Source of the DNA: an uncultured Senegalimassilia sp.
GTDB taxonomy: Bacteria; Actinomycetota; Coriobacteriia; Coriobacteriales; Eggerthellaceae
Reading direction: 5' to 3'
Assembly (NCBI RefSeq): GCF_934636665.1
Contig: NZ_CAKUAT010000001.1
Coordinates: forward strand, 124,001 to 188,000
Length of the DNA stretch: 64,000 nt
The stretch's first letter is position 1, and the number at the start of each line of letters is the position of its first letter. The notes below the pieces were generated by a model. The model saw nothing but the letters and a program-made list of their open reading frames with translations, did no database searches and had not been told where the DNA came from. Positions 16,443 through 26,371 of the stretch are shown in pieces. Position numbers and translations under genes: made by a program.

Positions 16443-17675
16443 CTACCAGGGGCGCACGATGATCATGTCGGACTGCACGGAGCTGACGCACACGGTCTGG
16501 CCGAAAGTTGGGGCATGGATCATCTGACCGCCGCCGATGTAGATGCCGCAGTGCGACCAGCTGGTGCAGATGTCGCCGGGCTGGGGATCGGAGACCTGGG
16601 ACATGCCCATGAACGTATACGTGGTGCCGTAGCGCGAATTGCTGCCGGTCAGAGCATAGCTGACCAGACCGGAGCAGTCGAAGCCGTCAGGGCCGACGCC
16701 GCCCCACACGTACGGCGCGCCGATGCAGCTGTATGCACGGTCGACGATGGCATTGCCCGTGGAGGCGTTGTAAGACGGCGTCCAGCTGCTGGAACCGCCC
16801 GTGTTGCCGGTGTTGCCCGAGTTGCCCGGGTTGCCGTTATCGGTCCAACCGGTGTTGCCGGAGTCGCCGGAGTTATCGGTCCAGGTATCGCCACCGCCGT
16901 TATCGGCAGCGCCGCCGTTACCGCCATTGCCGCCCGCATTGGCGTTGTTGTTGGTGGCAGCGGCGATGCCCATACGCTGGGTGGCCTGAGCAGCGGACTG
17001 GTCGACGGTCTGCTGGGCAGTTGCGGCAGCAGCGGCCGCCTGCGCGGCGCGCTCTTCCTCCACCAGCGTGGCAACCTCGGCCGAAAGGCCGTCATAGGTC
17101 TGCTGCATGGAGTTGACGGTGGCCTGAGCCTCGTCCTGGATCTGCTTGGCCTCGGAGGCTTTGGCAGCGGCGGTGCGGCTCTGCTCTTCGAAGGTTGCCT
17201 TCTGCTCTTGGGCCTCGGTACGCAGGTCCTTGTTGCGCTGCACGAGCTCGGCATCGTTATCGTTGACCTTGTTCAGAAGGTCCCAGTTCGTGGCGAACTC
17301 GCTGAACGACGTGGACCCGAGCAACAGGTCCAAAAACGAGCTGGCGCCCGTGCGGTACATGCTTTGCGCGCGATCGCCCAAACGGGACTGCACATCGGCG
17401 ATCTCGACGTTGATCTGGTCGATGCGCTCCTGCGCCTGATCGGCGGACTGCTGGGCCTGGGCCTGCTCCTCAAGCGCCTGGCCGTAGTCGGCCGACGCCT
17501 GGTCGAGCTTGTACTGCATGGAGTTGAGCGAGGCCAGGACCGCCTGGGCCTCGGCCTGCTTGGAAGATGAATCAGGGGTGGCGAATGCCAGCTGCGGGAC
17601 CATAAGGCCGCAGGACAGGACGCAAGCCATCGCTCCACCGGCGATGCGGCGGCGCAGCTTCATTTCCTGTTGCAT
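16443..17675 (-). CDS. Secreted NlpC/P60 peptidoglycan hydrolase with coiled coil
   Basis: Cell-wall endopeptidase secreted by the Sec route. The 410 residues comprise a signal peptide (about 1-31, ending QLAFA), a long Gln/Ala-rich coiled coil (about 35-210) like those of PcsB/CwlO-type hydrolases, a Gly/Asn/Thr low-complexity linker (about 230-295), and a C-terminal NlpC/P60 domain. The catalytic Cys is in DGFDCSGLV, with a His in SHCGIYIG and a further one in MIHAP. A very strong AAGGAGG ribosome site precedes ATG 17675. The coiled coil suggests control by a partner such as FtsEX, but no such gene is nearby. Confidence 0.95.
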   Translation of the reverse strand: MQQEMKLRRRIAGGAMACVLSCGLMVPQLAFATPDSSSKQAEAQAVLASLNSMQYKLDQASADYGQALEEQAQAQQSADQAQERIDQINVEIADVQSRLGDRAQSMYRTGASSFLDLLLGSTSFSEFATNWDLLNKVNDNDAELVQRNKDLRTEAQEQKATFEEQSRTAAAKASEAKQIQDEAQATVNSMQQTYDGLSAEVATLVEEERAAQAAAAAATAQQTVDQSAAQATQRMGIAAATNNNANAGGNGGNGGAADNGGGDTWTDNSGDSGNTGWTDNGNPGNSGNTGNTGGSSSWTPSYNASTGNAIVDRAYSCIGAPYVWGGVGPDGFDCSGLVSYALTGSNSRYGTTYTFMGMSQVSDPQPGDICTSWSHCGIYIGGGQMIHAPTFGQTVCVSSVQSDMIIVRPW

Positions 17676-17801
17676 GCACGAACCTCCTTCTCGGTTGCAA
17701 AATCGCTTACGCCACTGTATCACCCTGGCAACAAGCGCGGAACCTTTTGCACTGAACGGGCATACCACCAGGTGAGGCAACCTGTATATATGGAGAACGG
17801 A

Positions 17802-17845
17802 CAGGTGGGGCGAAACCGGGGATTCAATCCCGCCCGCCCCACCTG
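17802..17845 (-). terminator. Hairpin after rnhA, tRNA-minihelix-like
   Basis: Arms 17802-17812 and 17835-17845 pair perfectly over 11 bp. The loop contains a second hairpin whose sequence (GATTCAATCC) looks like a tRNA T-arm. It lies 31 bases past the rnhA stop, so termination or processing is likely; the tRNA resemblance is noted separately. Confidence 0.55.
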
Positions 17846-17875
17846 CCCGTCCTTGGCGGCGACTTGCGCCGTCAC

Positions 17876-18361
17876 CTAGCCGCGGAAGCCAGCGTCCTCT
17901 TTATGGCGCGACGGGTCGTCGGCCGCGGAGGTTGCCAGCGCATCGCAGCGCTCGTTCTCGGCATGGCCGGCATGGCCCTTGACCCAGACGAACTCCACGT
18001 CGTGGGGCTCCTTCGCCTTGAGCATGCGCTTCCACAGATCGGAGTTCTTCACGGGCTGCTTCTGCGAGTTCTTCCACCCGCGCTTGAGCCAGCCGTCCAC
18101 CCAGTGCTGGTTGAACGCGTTCACCAGATACTGGGAATCGGAGTACAGCGTTACGTGGCACGGGCGCTTGAGAGCCTCGAGGGCCACGATGGCGCCGAGC
18201 AGCTCCATGCGATTGTTCGTGGTGCAACGATACCCTTGCGAGAACTCCCGCTCATGCACCCCGCCCTTGCTGTCGACGAAGCGCAGAATGCTGCCGTACC
18301 CGCCCGGCCCGGGGTTGCCCCGCGAGGCGCCGTCGGAATACAAATCAACGTGCATATGCAA
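17876..18361 (-). CDS. rnhA: Ribonuclease HI
   Basis: Cleaves the RNA strand of RNA-DNA hybrids. The 161-residue enzyme shows all four catalytic carboxylates: Asp in LYSDGASRGNPGPGG, Glu in NNRMELL, Asp in LYSDSQYLVN and Asp in ERCDALA. It also keeps the basic handle region (KRGWKNSQ) and the VKGHAGHAEN His loop. It follows metG on the same strand after a hairpin. Confidence 0.96.
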   Translation of the reverse strand: MHMHVDLYSDGASRGNPGPGGYGSILRFVDSKGGVHEREFSQGYRCTTNNRMELLGAIVALEALKRPCHVTLYSDSQYLVNAFNQHWVDGWLKRGWKNSQKQPVKNSDLWKRMLKAKEPHDVEFVWVKGHAGHAENERCDALATSAADDPSRHKEDAGFRG

Positions 18362-18390
18362 ACCAATCTTTCCGCACCCATGAAAAGACC

Positions 18391-18416
18391 GGCCAGCCGC
18401 GTTGCCGCAGCTGGCC
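18391..18416 (-). terminator. Terminator of metG
   Basis: Seven-bp GC stem (18391-18397 with 18410-18416), followed on the minus strand by GGTCTTTTC, about 30 bases past the metG stop. Confidence 0.55.
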
Positions 18417-18445
18417 AGCCTGATCGGATGCCGTGCTTTGAAACC

Positions 18446-20473
18446 CTACTTGAACTGCGAGGGGTGCTTCGAGAAGAAGTCGAAGCGCGGGGGAAGCTCG
18501 CGGATGCGATGACGCCCGTCCTCGAGCTCGGAGCCGTGGCAAAGCTCGTCCATGCCCTCGAAATCGAAGTTCCAGCTGAAGAAGTCGTCGAACTCGAAGC
18601 TGAGGTAATCGGCGATCTTCTCGCAGCCCTTCGGCACCACGGGGTGCATGAGCAGCGTGCACACGCGCAGCAGGTAGAAGCAGTCCACGAGCACCTGACG
18701 GCGCAGCTTCTCGTCGCCTTCCTTCTCGGCGGTGCGGATGTTGTCCGTCCAGTACTTGTTCGCCCAGCGGATGAACGTGTCCATGATGGACATGACCGTG
18801 TGCAGCTCCGCCTTGTGCATGGTCTTGTCGTACTCGTTCATGCAGGCATGAGCGCGCTCGCGCACGTCGGGCGACACCTCGCCGAGCGGCATCCAGCCCT
18901 CGAAGTTCTTCTGCGCCTCGTAGAAGCAGCTGCGGGCCAGACGGTTGAACACGTTGGTGAGCAGCGTGCCCTCCTTGAGCACCGGGTCGGCCACGCGCGG
19001 GTCATTGCGCTTCGCCTCGTCGGGGTCGAAGGGCTTGGGCTTGAAGCCCACGGACTTCTGGTCCAAGCCAAGCGCCAGGAAGTGCGCGCGAAGCTGCTCG
19101 ACGGTGTAATGCTCCAGCAGCTCGTCGGCCGTCGGCGGCTTGACCGAGCCCGACGACGAAGCCTTCTTGTTGCCCAGCAGGATGTGATGGTTGGCGATGA
19201 GGCTGGTCTGGCGCAGGGGCGTGTCGGTCTCGCCGGGCGCAAGGATGTCGCCCGGGCGCAACGCCTCGATGAGCGCCGGCTGGGCCACGCCGTAGAAATA
19301 CAGGTTGTCCTGGCCGATGAACTGGTAGACCTGCGCGTCCTCCGAGCACCAGAAGTCGCGCCAGCTGCCACGCGGCAGGCCCATCTTGTCGTTGACGGCC
19401 ATGGTGAAGCTCATGGGAGCCCACAGGCTTTCGGGCCAGCACCACACCGTCAGGCCCTCGAGCCCGTCGATGACCGGCGCCTTCACGCCCCACTCGATGT
19501 TGCCGGTGATGCGGAAGGGAACGAGCGCCTTGCCCGTGCGGAAGCGGATGCCCGCCGCGGCAAGCACGTCGCGCGCCGCATCGCGGTCGTCGATGGTGTC
19601 GAACTCGATCTCGAAGGACTGCTTGCCCTTCTCGGCCTCATGGTACTGGTGATGCGCCAGCTTGTCGGCGATTTCCAGGTACTGATCGTACAGCTCGTTT
19701 TTGATGTAGACCACCGGCGGAGCCAGGAACTCCTTGATGGTTTGCGGCACGATGGGACGAACCTCGGGGTCGGCCTCAAGGGCCTCCACGTGCTTTTTCA
19801 GGAAGTCGTTGAACGCCGGCAGGTCGAAGTACCAGTTCTCCACCGGGCGCATCTCGGGCGTGACGCCGGTGAGCGAGGACTTCGGGGCGATCAGGTCCTC
19901 AGGCGCGTAGCTGTGGCCCAGATCGCACTCGTCGGCATAGGCGTGCTCGGACTTGCAGCCCTGCACGGGGCAGTGGCCCTGCACCTGGCGGCCGTTCAGG
20001 AACGTGCCGGCCTCGGGGTCGTAGAACTGCAGCGTCGCGCGCTTCTGCAACCAGCCGTTCTCGTGCAGCTTCTTGATGAACGCCTCGCTGATAAGCTGGT
20101 GGACCTCGCCGGAATGCCCGATGTTGGAGCCTTCGTAGATGTCCAGGCTGATGTCGTAGGAATCCAGCGTGTCCTTCTGGCGGTTATGGTTGCGCAGCAC
20201 GTAATCCTCAATGGTGCCGTCGAACTCCCCGGCCTCCACCAGTTTGCGGTAGCCCTCGTTGATGGGCGAGCCGAAGCAGTCCGTGCCGCTGATGAAGCGG
20301 ACGTTCTCCGCGCCGATGCGGTCGCGCAGGAAGCGTGCGAAGCAGTCGGCGGGCACGAACACGCCGGCGATATGCCCGAAATGCAGCGGCTTGTTGCCGT
20401 AGGGCATGCCGGCCGTGACCACCGCGCGCTTGGACCAGGCAACCGTTTCGTTGTTGTCTTGCATTGTCGCCAT
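18446..20473 (-). CDS. metG: Methionyl-tRNA synthetase-like class I ligase
   Basis: Class I aminoacyl-tRNA synthetase of the MetRS family, 675 residues. The catalytic domain has the HIGH-type motif HFGH (residues 31-34), FISGTDCFG and a zinc-knuckle region (CPVQGC, followed by LIAPKS). The second signature KMSKS is not conserved: the equivalent position (about 435-441) reads KKASSSG. The anticodon-binding helical domain follows. There is no C-terminal EMAP/Trbp111 domain. It lies 15 bases after rho. It is most likely the cell's MetRS, but the altered KMSKS loop leaves open a paralogue with another role. Confidence 0.85.
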   Translation of the reverse strand: MATMQDNNETVAWSKRAVVTAGMPYGNKPLHFGHIAGVFVPADCFARFLRDRIGAENVRFISGTDCFGSPINEGYRKLVEAGEFDGTIEDYVLRNHNRQKDTLDSYDISLDIYEGSNIGHSGEVHQLISEAFIKKLHENGWLQKRATLQFYDPEAGTFLNGRQVQGHCPVQGCKSEHAYADECDLGHSYAPEDLIAPKSSLTGVTPEMRPVENWYFDLPAFNDFLKKHVEALEADPEVRPIVPQTIKEFLAPPVVYIKNELYDQYLEIADKLAHHQYHEAEKGKQSFEIEFDTIDDRDAARDVLAAAGIRFRTGKALVPFRITGNIEWGVKAPVIDGLEGLTVWCWPESLWAPMSFTMAVNDKMGLPRGSWRDFWCSEDAQVYQFIGQDNLYFYGVAQPALIEALRPGDILAPGETDTPLRQTSLIANHHILLGNKKASSSGSVKPPTADELLEHYTVEQLRAHFLALGLDQKSVGFKPKPFDPDEAKRNDPRVADPVLKEGTLLTNVFNRLARSCFYEAQKNFEGWMPLGEVSPDVRERAHACMNEYDKTMHKAELHTVMSIMDTFIRWANKYWTDNIRTAEKEGDEKLRRQVLVDCFYLLRVCTLLMHPVVPKGCEKIADYLSFEFDDFFSWNFDFEGMDELCHGSELEDGRHRIRELPPRFDFFSKHPSQFK

Positions 20474-20488
20474 CTGTATATGTCTCCC

Positions 20489-22656
20489 CTAGAACTCCAG
20501 GTTTGCGTTTGCGTTCCCACTGTTGTGCTGGGCCTTTTTCGCCGTGCGCATGAGGAACTCGTCGTTGTCGTCGGTGCGCTTCAAGGACTTGATGAGCATG
20601 TCCATGGCGCGCTCGGTGTTGTTCGTGTTCGCCAAGATGCGGCGCACCGCCCAGATGAGCGGGGCCTTTTGCGGATCGAGCAGCAGGTCCTCCTTGCGCG
20701 TTCCCGATGTCACCGGGTCGATGGCCGGGAAGATGCGGCGGTCGGCCAGGTTGCGGTCGAGCTTGAGCTCCATGTTGCCCGTGCCCTTGAACTCCTCGAA
20801 GATGACCTCATCCATCTTCGAGCCCGTTTCCACCAAGGCCGAGGCAAGGATGGTCAGGCTACCGCCGCCCTCGATGTTTCGGGCAGCGCCCAGGAACTTC
20901 TTCGGCGGGTACAGGGCCGTGGAGTCCACGCCGCCGGACAGGATGCGGCCGGACGCGGGCTGCGCCAGGTTGTAGGCGCGCGCCAGGCGCGTGAGGCTGT
21001 CGAGCAGCACCACGACGTCCTTGCCGTCCTCCACCAGGCGCTTTGCGCGCTCGATGACCAGCTCGGAAACCTGGATGTGGTTTTCGGTGGGCATATCGAA
21101 GGTGGAGGAGATAACCTCTCCCTTGATGGAGCGCTGCATGTCCGTGACTTCCTCGGGGCGCTCGTCGACCAAAAGGCACATGAGGTGCACCTCGGGGTTG
21201 TTGGCGCTGATGGCCGCGGCGATATCCTTCAGGATGGTGGTCTTGCCGGCCTTCGGCGGGCTGACGATCAGGCCGCGCTGGCCCTTGCCGATGGGGCTTA
21301 CCAGGTCGATGACGCGCGCCGTGATGGTGGTCTGGCCATGCTCCATGGTCAGGCACTCGTCGGGATAGACCGGCGTGAGGTCGCCGAAGCGCACGCGACG
21401 GCCCAGCTCCTCGAGGGGTTTGCCGTTGACGGTGGCCACCTTCTGCACGGCGGCGTACTTCTCGTTGGGGCGCGCCGGGCGCGTGGTGCCCGTGAGCTTG
21501 TCGCCCTTGCGCAGGCCGTTGCGGCGGATGGTGGAAAGCCCCACGTAGCAGTCCTGCTCGCTGGGCAGGTAGCCGTTGGTGCGCAGGAAGCCGTAGCCGT
21601 CCTGCATGATGTCGAGGATGCCCTCGACCTCCACGAAGCCCTCGGCCTTCAAGGACGCGTCGTACACGGCGTCGATGAGCTCGGCCTTCTTCAGGCCCGC
21701 CACGTCGACGTCGAGCTCGGCGGCCTTCGCGCGCAGCTCGGCCACCTTGAGCTTGGCAAGGTCCTCCTTGTTGACGCTGGGAACCACCTCGCGGTTGTTG
21801 TTGCGCTGGTGACGCTGGTGACGATCGTTGCGATCGTTGCCGTTCTTGCGGCCGTTGCGATCGGTGCGGTCGTTGCGCTGGTGGCGATCGGAGCCGGCGT
21901 TGCCGGAGTTGCGGCCCTCGGCGCGCTGATCGGCGCCTTCGCGGGCGTCGGCCTTGCCGCGGCCCTCATGCTGCTCGGTGCGGCCCTCGCGGTTGGCGCC
22001 CTGGGCGCGCACCGATTTGCGCGGCGTGCGCGCTGCGCGTGCCGCGCGACCCGGGGCCATGTCCTTGGCGGGTGCCTGCTGGTCGGAGCCGGCTGCTTCG
22101 GCGGGAGCCTGCGCGGTTTCGGGAGCTTCGGGGGCCTGCTGCTTGCCGGATGCGTCCTGCGCAGGGGCCGCCTGAGCGGCGACGGGCGCGGTGGCGATCT
22201 TCTTGTGCGAACGGCCCGGACGGCGCCTTGCCGGCGTGCCGGTCACGGCCTCGGCGGTTTGAGCGCTTTCAGCGGCCTGTGCCTTGGGCGCGGCGGCCTC
22301 GGGCTCGGCGGGAGCCTCCTTCGCCTTTTTCGCCTTCGCCGCGGAAGCGGGCTTCGCGGCGGGTGCGGCCTTTACGGCGTCATCGGCCTTCGCAGCAGGG
22401 GCGGCTTCGGCCTTCTGGGCGGGCGCGGCCTTCTTACGAGGACGGCCCGGGCGGCGCTTGGCCGGCGTTTTCGGGGCGCTATCGGCCCCATCGGCCGGGG
22501 CGTCGGATGCGGCGTCGGGGGATGCCTCGGAAGAGGCCTTGCCCGACGAGACGGCGCTTTTGCGCGGACGGCCCGGGCGGCGCTTGGGAGCAGCCGGCGT
22601 CGCATCGGCCGCGGGGGCGCCCTGCTGCGGCGCCTCCGCTACATTCTGCTCGTCGC

Positions 22657-22660
<4 letters not shown>
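20489..22660 (-). CDS. rho: Transcription termination factor Rho with long disordered N-terminus
   Basis: Hexameric RNA helicase that ends transcription. The 723-residue protein is about 300 residues longer than E. coli Rho. Residues 1-295 are an Ala/Pro/Lys/Arg-rich extension with AT-hook-like repeats (RRPGRPRK at about 27-34 and 69-76, a weaker RRPGRSHK near 146) and an Arg/Asn/Asp/His-rich stretch (about 245-290). The Rho_N domain (about 297-335), the RNA-binding cold-shock-like domain and the ATPase core follow, with P-loop SPPKAGKTT (467-475) and DSLTRLARA. Its ATG overlaps the tal stop as ATGA. Confidence 0.96.
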
Positions 22661-23343
<683 letters not shown>

Positions 23344-23548
23344 CCTTATTCCTCCTTATATATATGGGTTGTTACCCGCTTTGCGCATAGAAAGAGCGTT
23401 GATGGGAAGCGGGAACTTGATGATGGGAAGGGTTTCCTTCGAGAAAATAAAGCTAGGGGCAGGATAGCGCAGGCGCCGGGTGCGCGCAAGCAAGTCGCTG
23501 CGGATAACCACCCGAAGCGCACGACCGGGCACACGCGAGCGCAAAACG

Positions 23549-23586
23549 CGCGAAAGCCGGGATGACCCGGCCTTCAAGCTTTCGCG
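23549..23586 (-). terminator. Terminator of the his operon
   Basis: Nine-bp stem (23549-23557 with 23578-23586) plus an inner CCGG stem, followed on the minus strand by CGTTTTGC, 38 bases past the hisI stop. The remaining 23344-23548 upstream of tal shows no clear promoter. Confidence 0.65.
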
Positions 23587-23624
23587 TATTCGGTTTTCCG
23601 CGGGGCGCGATGGCGGCGAAACGC

Positions 23625-23957
23625 CTACTCGAACTTGGCCAGCGCGCGGAAGAAGCAGCTGGTTGCGCCGGTGTGGCATGCGGGGCCCGCCGGATGCACG
23701 AGGGCCAGAAGCGTGTCGGCGTCGCAATCGTAGCGAAGCTCGACGATCTTCTGCGTGTTGCCGCTGGTGGCGCCCTTGTGCCACAGCTCCTGGCGGCTGC
23801 GGCTCCAGAACACCGTCTCGCCGCGCTCAAGCGTAAGCGCCAGGCTTTCGGCGTTCATCCACGCCATCATGAGCACCTCGCGCGTTTCCACGTCCTGCAC
23901 GATGCACGGGATCAGCCCGTCGGCGTTGTATTTCAGCTCGGGAAGCTCGGTTTGCAT
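23625..23957 (-). CDS. hisI: Phosphoribosyl-AMP cyclohydrolase
   Basis: Third step of histidine synthesis: opens the purine ring of phosphoribosyl-AMP. The 110 residues hold the zinc and magnesium ligands of the family (WSRSRQELWHKG, DCDADTLL, and the Cys in PACHTG). It is the last gene of the operon. No HisE (phosphoribosyl-ATP pyrophosphatase) domain is fused to it or encoded next to it. An AAGGAT site precedes the ATG. Confidence 0.96.
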   Translation of the reverse strand: MQTELPELKYNADGLIPCIVQDVETREVLMMAWMNAESLALTLERGETVFWSRSRQELWHKGATSGNTQKIVELRYDCDADTLLALVHPAGPACHTGATSCFFRALAKFE

Positions 23958-23969
23958 GGATGATCCTTT

Positions 23970-24734
23970 CTATAGGCGCACCGGGATGCCCTGGCTGCGC
24001 ATGTACTCCTTGACCTGGGATACCGTGAACTCGCCGAAGTGGAAGACGCTGGCGGCCAGCACGGCATCGGCTTCGCCGTCGATGATGCCTTCGGCGAAGT
24101 GCTCGAGCTTGCCCACGCCGCCGCTGGCGATGACGGGGATGTCCACCGCGCGCGCCACTGCGCGGGTGAGCGCGCAGTCGAAGCCGTCCTTGCTGCCGTC
24201 GCGGTCCATGCTGGTCAGCAAGATCTCGCCTGCGCCGCGCCGCGCCGCCTCGACGGCCCATTCCACGGCGTCGATGCCGGTTGCGGTGCGGCCGCCGTGC
24301 ACGTAGACCTCCCACTTGTTGGGATTGCCGACCACCTGCTTCGCGTCGATGGCGCACAGGATAGCCTGCGTGCCGAACGCCGCGGCGGCGTCGGAGATGA
24401 GCTGCGGGTTGTCCACCGCCGCGCTGTTGACCGACACCTTGTCGGCGCCGGCGGCTATCATGCGGCGGATGTCGGCGACGCTGCGGAAGCCGCCGCCCAC
24501 GCAATACGGCAGGTGCAGCTGCGCGCTGGCACGGCTTGCAAGGTCGACCGTGGTCTCGCGCTTGTCGCTGGTGGCGGTGATGTCAAGGAAGATCACCTCG
24601 TCGGCGCGCTGCTCATCGTAGCGCTGCGCCAGCTCGATCGGGTCGCCCGCATCGCGCAGGTTCACGAAGTTGACCCCCTTCACCACACGGCCGTCCTTCA
24701 CGTCCATGCAGGGGATCACGCGTTTTGCCAACAT
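23970..24734 (-). CDS. hisF: Imidazole glycerol phosphate synthase, cyclase subunit
   Basis: TIM-barrel subunit that combines PRFAR with ammonia from HisH to give imidazole glycerol phosphate and AICAR. The 254 residues include the catalytic Asp near the N-terminus (IPCMDVKDGRVVKG) and the second one in LLTSMDRDGSKDG, plus both phosphate sites (VGGGFR, IASGGVG). ATG 24734 is placed by a GAGGAG site; the longer frame begins at a TTG. The gene is separated from hisA by 144 bases with no clear feature. Confidence 0.96.
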   Translation of the reverse strand: MLAKRVIPCMDVKDGRVVKGVNFVNLRDAGDPIELAQRYDEQRADEVIFLDITATSDKRETTVDLASRASAQLHLPYCVGGGFRSVADIRRMIAAGADKVSVNSAAVDNPQLISDAAAAFGTQAILCAIDAKQVVGNPNKWEVYVHGGRTATGIDAVEWAVEAARRGAGEILLTSMDRDGSKDGFDCALTRAVARAVDIPVIASGGVGKLEHFAEGIIDGEADAVLAASVFHFGEFTVSQVKEYMRSQGIPVRL

Positions 24735-24878
24735 ATATCTGCTCCTCAACGGCTCGGGGAAAGGGAAGATCGACGGGGATGCGCCGGCTGCTGCGTTGCG
24801 GGGCCGGAAAACGTTGCGCAGGCGAGCGCAGCGCCCGGCTTCGCCGTGAAACGAACGGCGCTCGGCGCCTTTACGGCA

Positions 24879-25622
24879 TTAGGATCGCGCGGCGGTCAGG
24901 CTGGCGCAAAGGGCGACGCCCTCGGCCACATCGAGCGTGCCCTCGTACACGGCGCGGCCGGTGATGACGCCCTCGATGCTTTCCGCCACCGGCGCCAGGC
25001 GCTCGATGTCGGCAAGGCTTGCCACGCCGCCGCTGGCGATGACGGGGTTGCCGAACGCATTCGCCATGTCGACGTAGGCCTGCACGTCGATGCCGGTCTG
25101 CATGCCGTCGCGCGCGATGTCGGTATAGACGATGTGCTTGAACCCGGCGGCGCCCATCGCGCGCGCCAGGTCGGCGGCGGCCACGCCCGAGCCCTCGATC
25201 CAACCGGAGACGGCCACTTCCCCGCCCTTCGCGTCGATGCCGGCGGTCAGGCGGTCGCCGCCCACCGCGGCCACCGCCGCGCGCGCAAGCTCGGGGTCGT
25301 TGACGAGCGCGGTGCCGAGCACCATGCGCGCCGCGCCGGCGTCCGCCAGGCGCTTGAGCGTCTCCAGGCTGCGGATGCCGCCGCCGATCTCGACGGAAAG
25401 CGACGTCTCGCGCACGATACGCTCAACGATGGCGATGTTCTCCGGGACGCCGCTGCGCGCGCCGTCCAGATCGACCACGTGCACCCACTGGGCGCCGGCC
25501 TGCTCGAAGGCGCGCGCCTGCGCTACGGGATCGTCGTTGTATACGGTCACCTGGTTGTAATCGCCCTTCGCCAGGCGAACGGCCTTGCCGCCCAGGATAT
25601 CGATTGCGGGAAGCAGGTACAT
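24879..25622 (-). CDS. hisA: ProFAR isomerase
   Basis: TIM-barrel isomerase of 247 residues that opens the ribose of ProFAR in histidine synthesis. The catalytic Asp pair is seen in LLPAIDILGGKAVRL and VYTDIARDGM; phosphate loops are EIGGGIRS and IASGGVAS. I see no sign of a PriA-type dual function in the sequence, but PriA cannot be ruled out by eye because this is an actinobacterial genome and no trpF is nearby. AGGAGG site. Nine bases after hisH. Confidence 0.93.
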   Translation of the reverse strand: MYLLPAIDILGGKAVRLAKGDYNQVTVYNDDPVAQARAFEQAGAQWVHVVDLDGARSGVPENIAIVERIVRETSLSVEIGGGIRSLETLKRLADAGAARMVLGTALVNDPELARAAVAAVGGDRLTAGIDAKGGEVAVSGWIEGSGVAAADLARAMGAAGFKHIVYTDIARDGMQTGIDVQAYVDMANAFGNPVIASGGVASLADIERLAPVAESIEGVITGRAVYEGTLDVAEGVALCASLTAARS

Positions 25623-25631
25623 GGCGGCCTC

Positions 25632-26294
25632 CTAACCTTGCAAGGCGGGCGATGCCGCCTTGGCGATTTTGACGAAGTTGCGCAGCACGGCCGCGCCGGC
25701 GTCCGAGCTTTTCTCGGGGTGGAACTGCACGCCGAACGCGTTGCCCTTCTGCACGGCGCACGGGAACGTCACGCTGTGCGTGGTATGTGCGATGGCGAAC
25801 GGCCCGTCAGGCGCGATGAAGCTATGGGTGAAGTAGAAGTACGTACCCGAGGGGATGCCCGCGAACAGCGGGTTCTCCGGCGCGCCGGCGGGAAAATCAA
25901 CGGTGTTCCAGCCCACGTGCGGGACCTTGTACGCGCGGCCTTCGGCGTCCTGGCGCGGCATGCGATCCACGCATCCGGGCAGCACGCCCAGACCGCGCGG
26001 GTTGCCGTCGGCGTCGGCGCCTTCCACGCCCTCCTCGAACAGCAGGTGCTCGCCCAGGCAGATGCCCAAAAACGGCACCCCTTCCGCGATGCGGCGGCGG
26101 ATGACCTCGGTCTGGCCGAGCTCGTCCATGGTGGCCGCGGCGTCGGCGAACGCGCCCACGCCCGGCAAGACGATGGCGCAGGCGGCGGCTATCTCGGCGG
26201 CATCGTCGGTGATGCGGGCGTCGGCGCCCGCCGCGCGCAAACCGCGCTCGACGGACAGCAGGTTGCCCTTCTTGTAGTCAACAACAGCGATCAT
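25632..26294 (-). CDS. hisH: Imidazole glycerol phosphate synthase, glutaminase subunit
   Basis: Class I glutamine amidotransferase that feeds ammonia to HisF. The 220-residue protein has the oxyanion region (LPGVGAF), the nucleophile Cys in GICLGEHLLFE and the His-Glu pair in VQFHPEKSS. The residues after the nucleophile (EH, instead of the usual MQ) are a small departure from the family. Upstream, 26295-26371 contains a short GC hairpin (GGGGC...GCCCC) before hisB. Confidence 0.95.
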   Translation of the reverse strand: MIAVVDYKKGNLLSVERGLRAAGADARITDDAAEIAAACAIVLPGVGAFADAAATMDELGQTEVIRRRIAEGVPFLGICLGEHLLFEEGVEGADADGNPRGLGVLPGCVDRMPRQDAEGRAYKVPHVGWNTVDFPAGAPENPLFAGIPSGTYFYFTHSFIAPDGPFAIAHTTHSVTFPCAVQKGNAFGVQFHPEKSSDAGAAVLRNFVKIAKAASPALQG

Positions 26295-26371
26295 GGGCGT
26301 CTTTCACATCTCGCAGGTCCAATAAAAGTCAGTGGGGGCGGTGTGCCCCAAACGAAGCATGAACGGGGGGC

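Noticed and set aside
17802..17845. tRNA or tmRNA gene
   Set aside because: A T-arm-like loop is present, but there is no anticodon or D-arm, and the acceptor-like strands are only about 30 bases apart.
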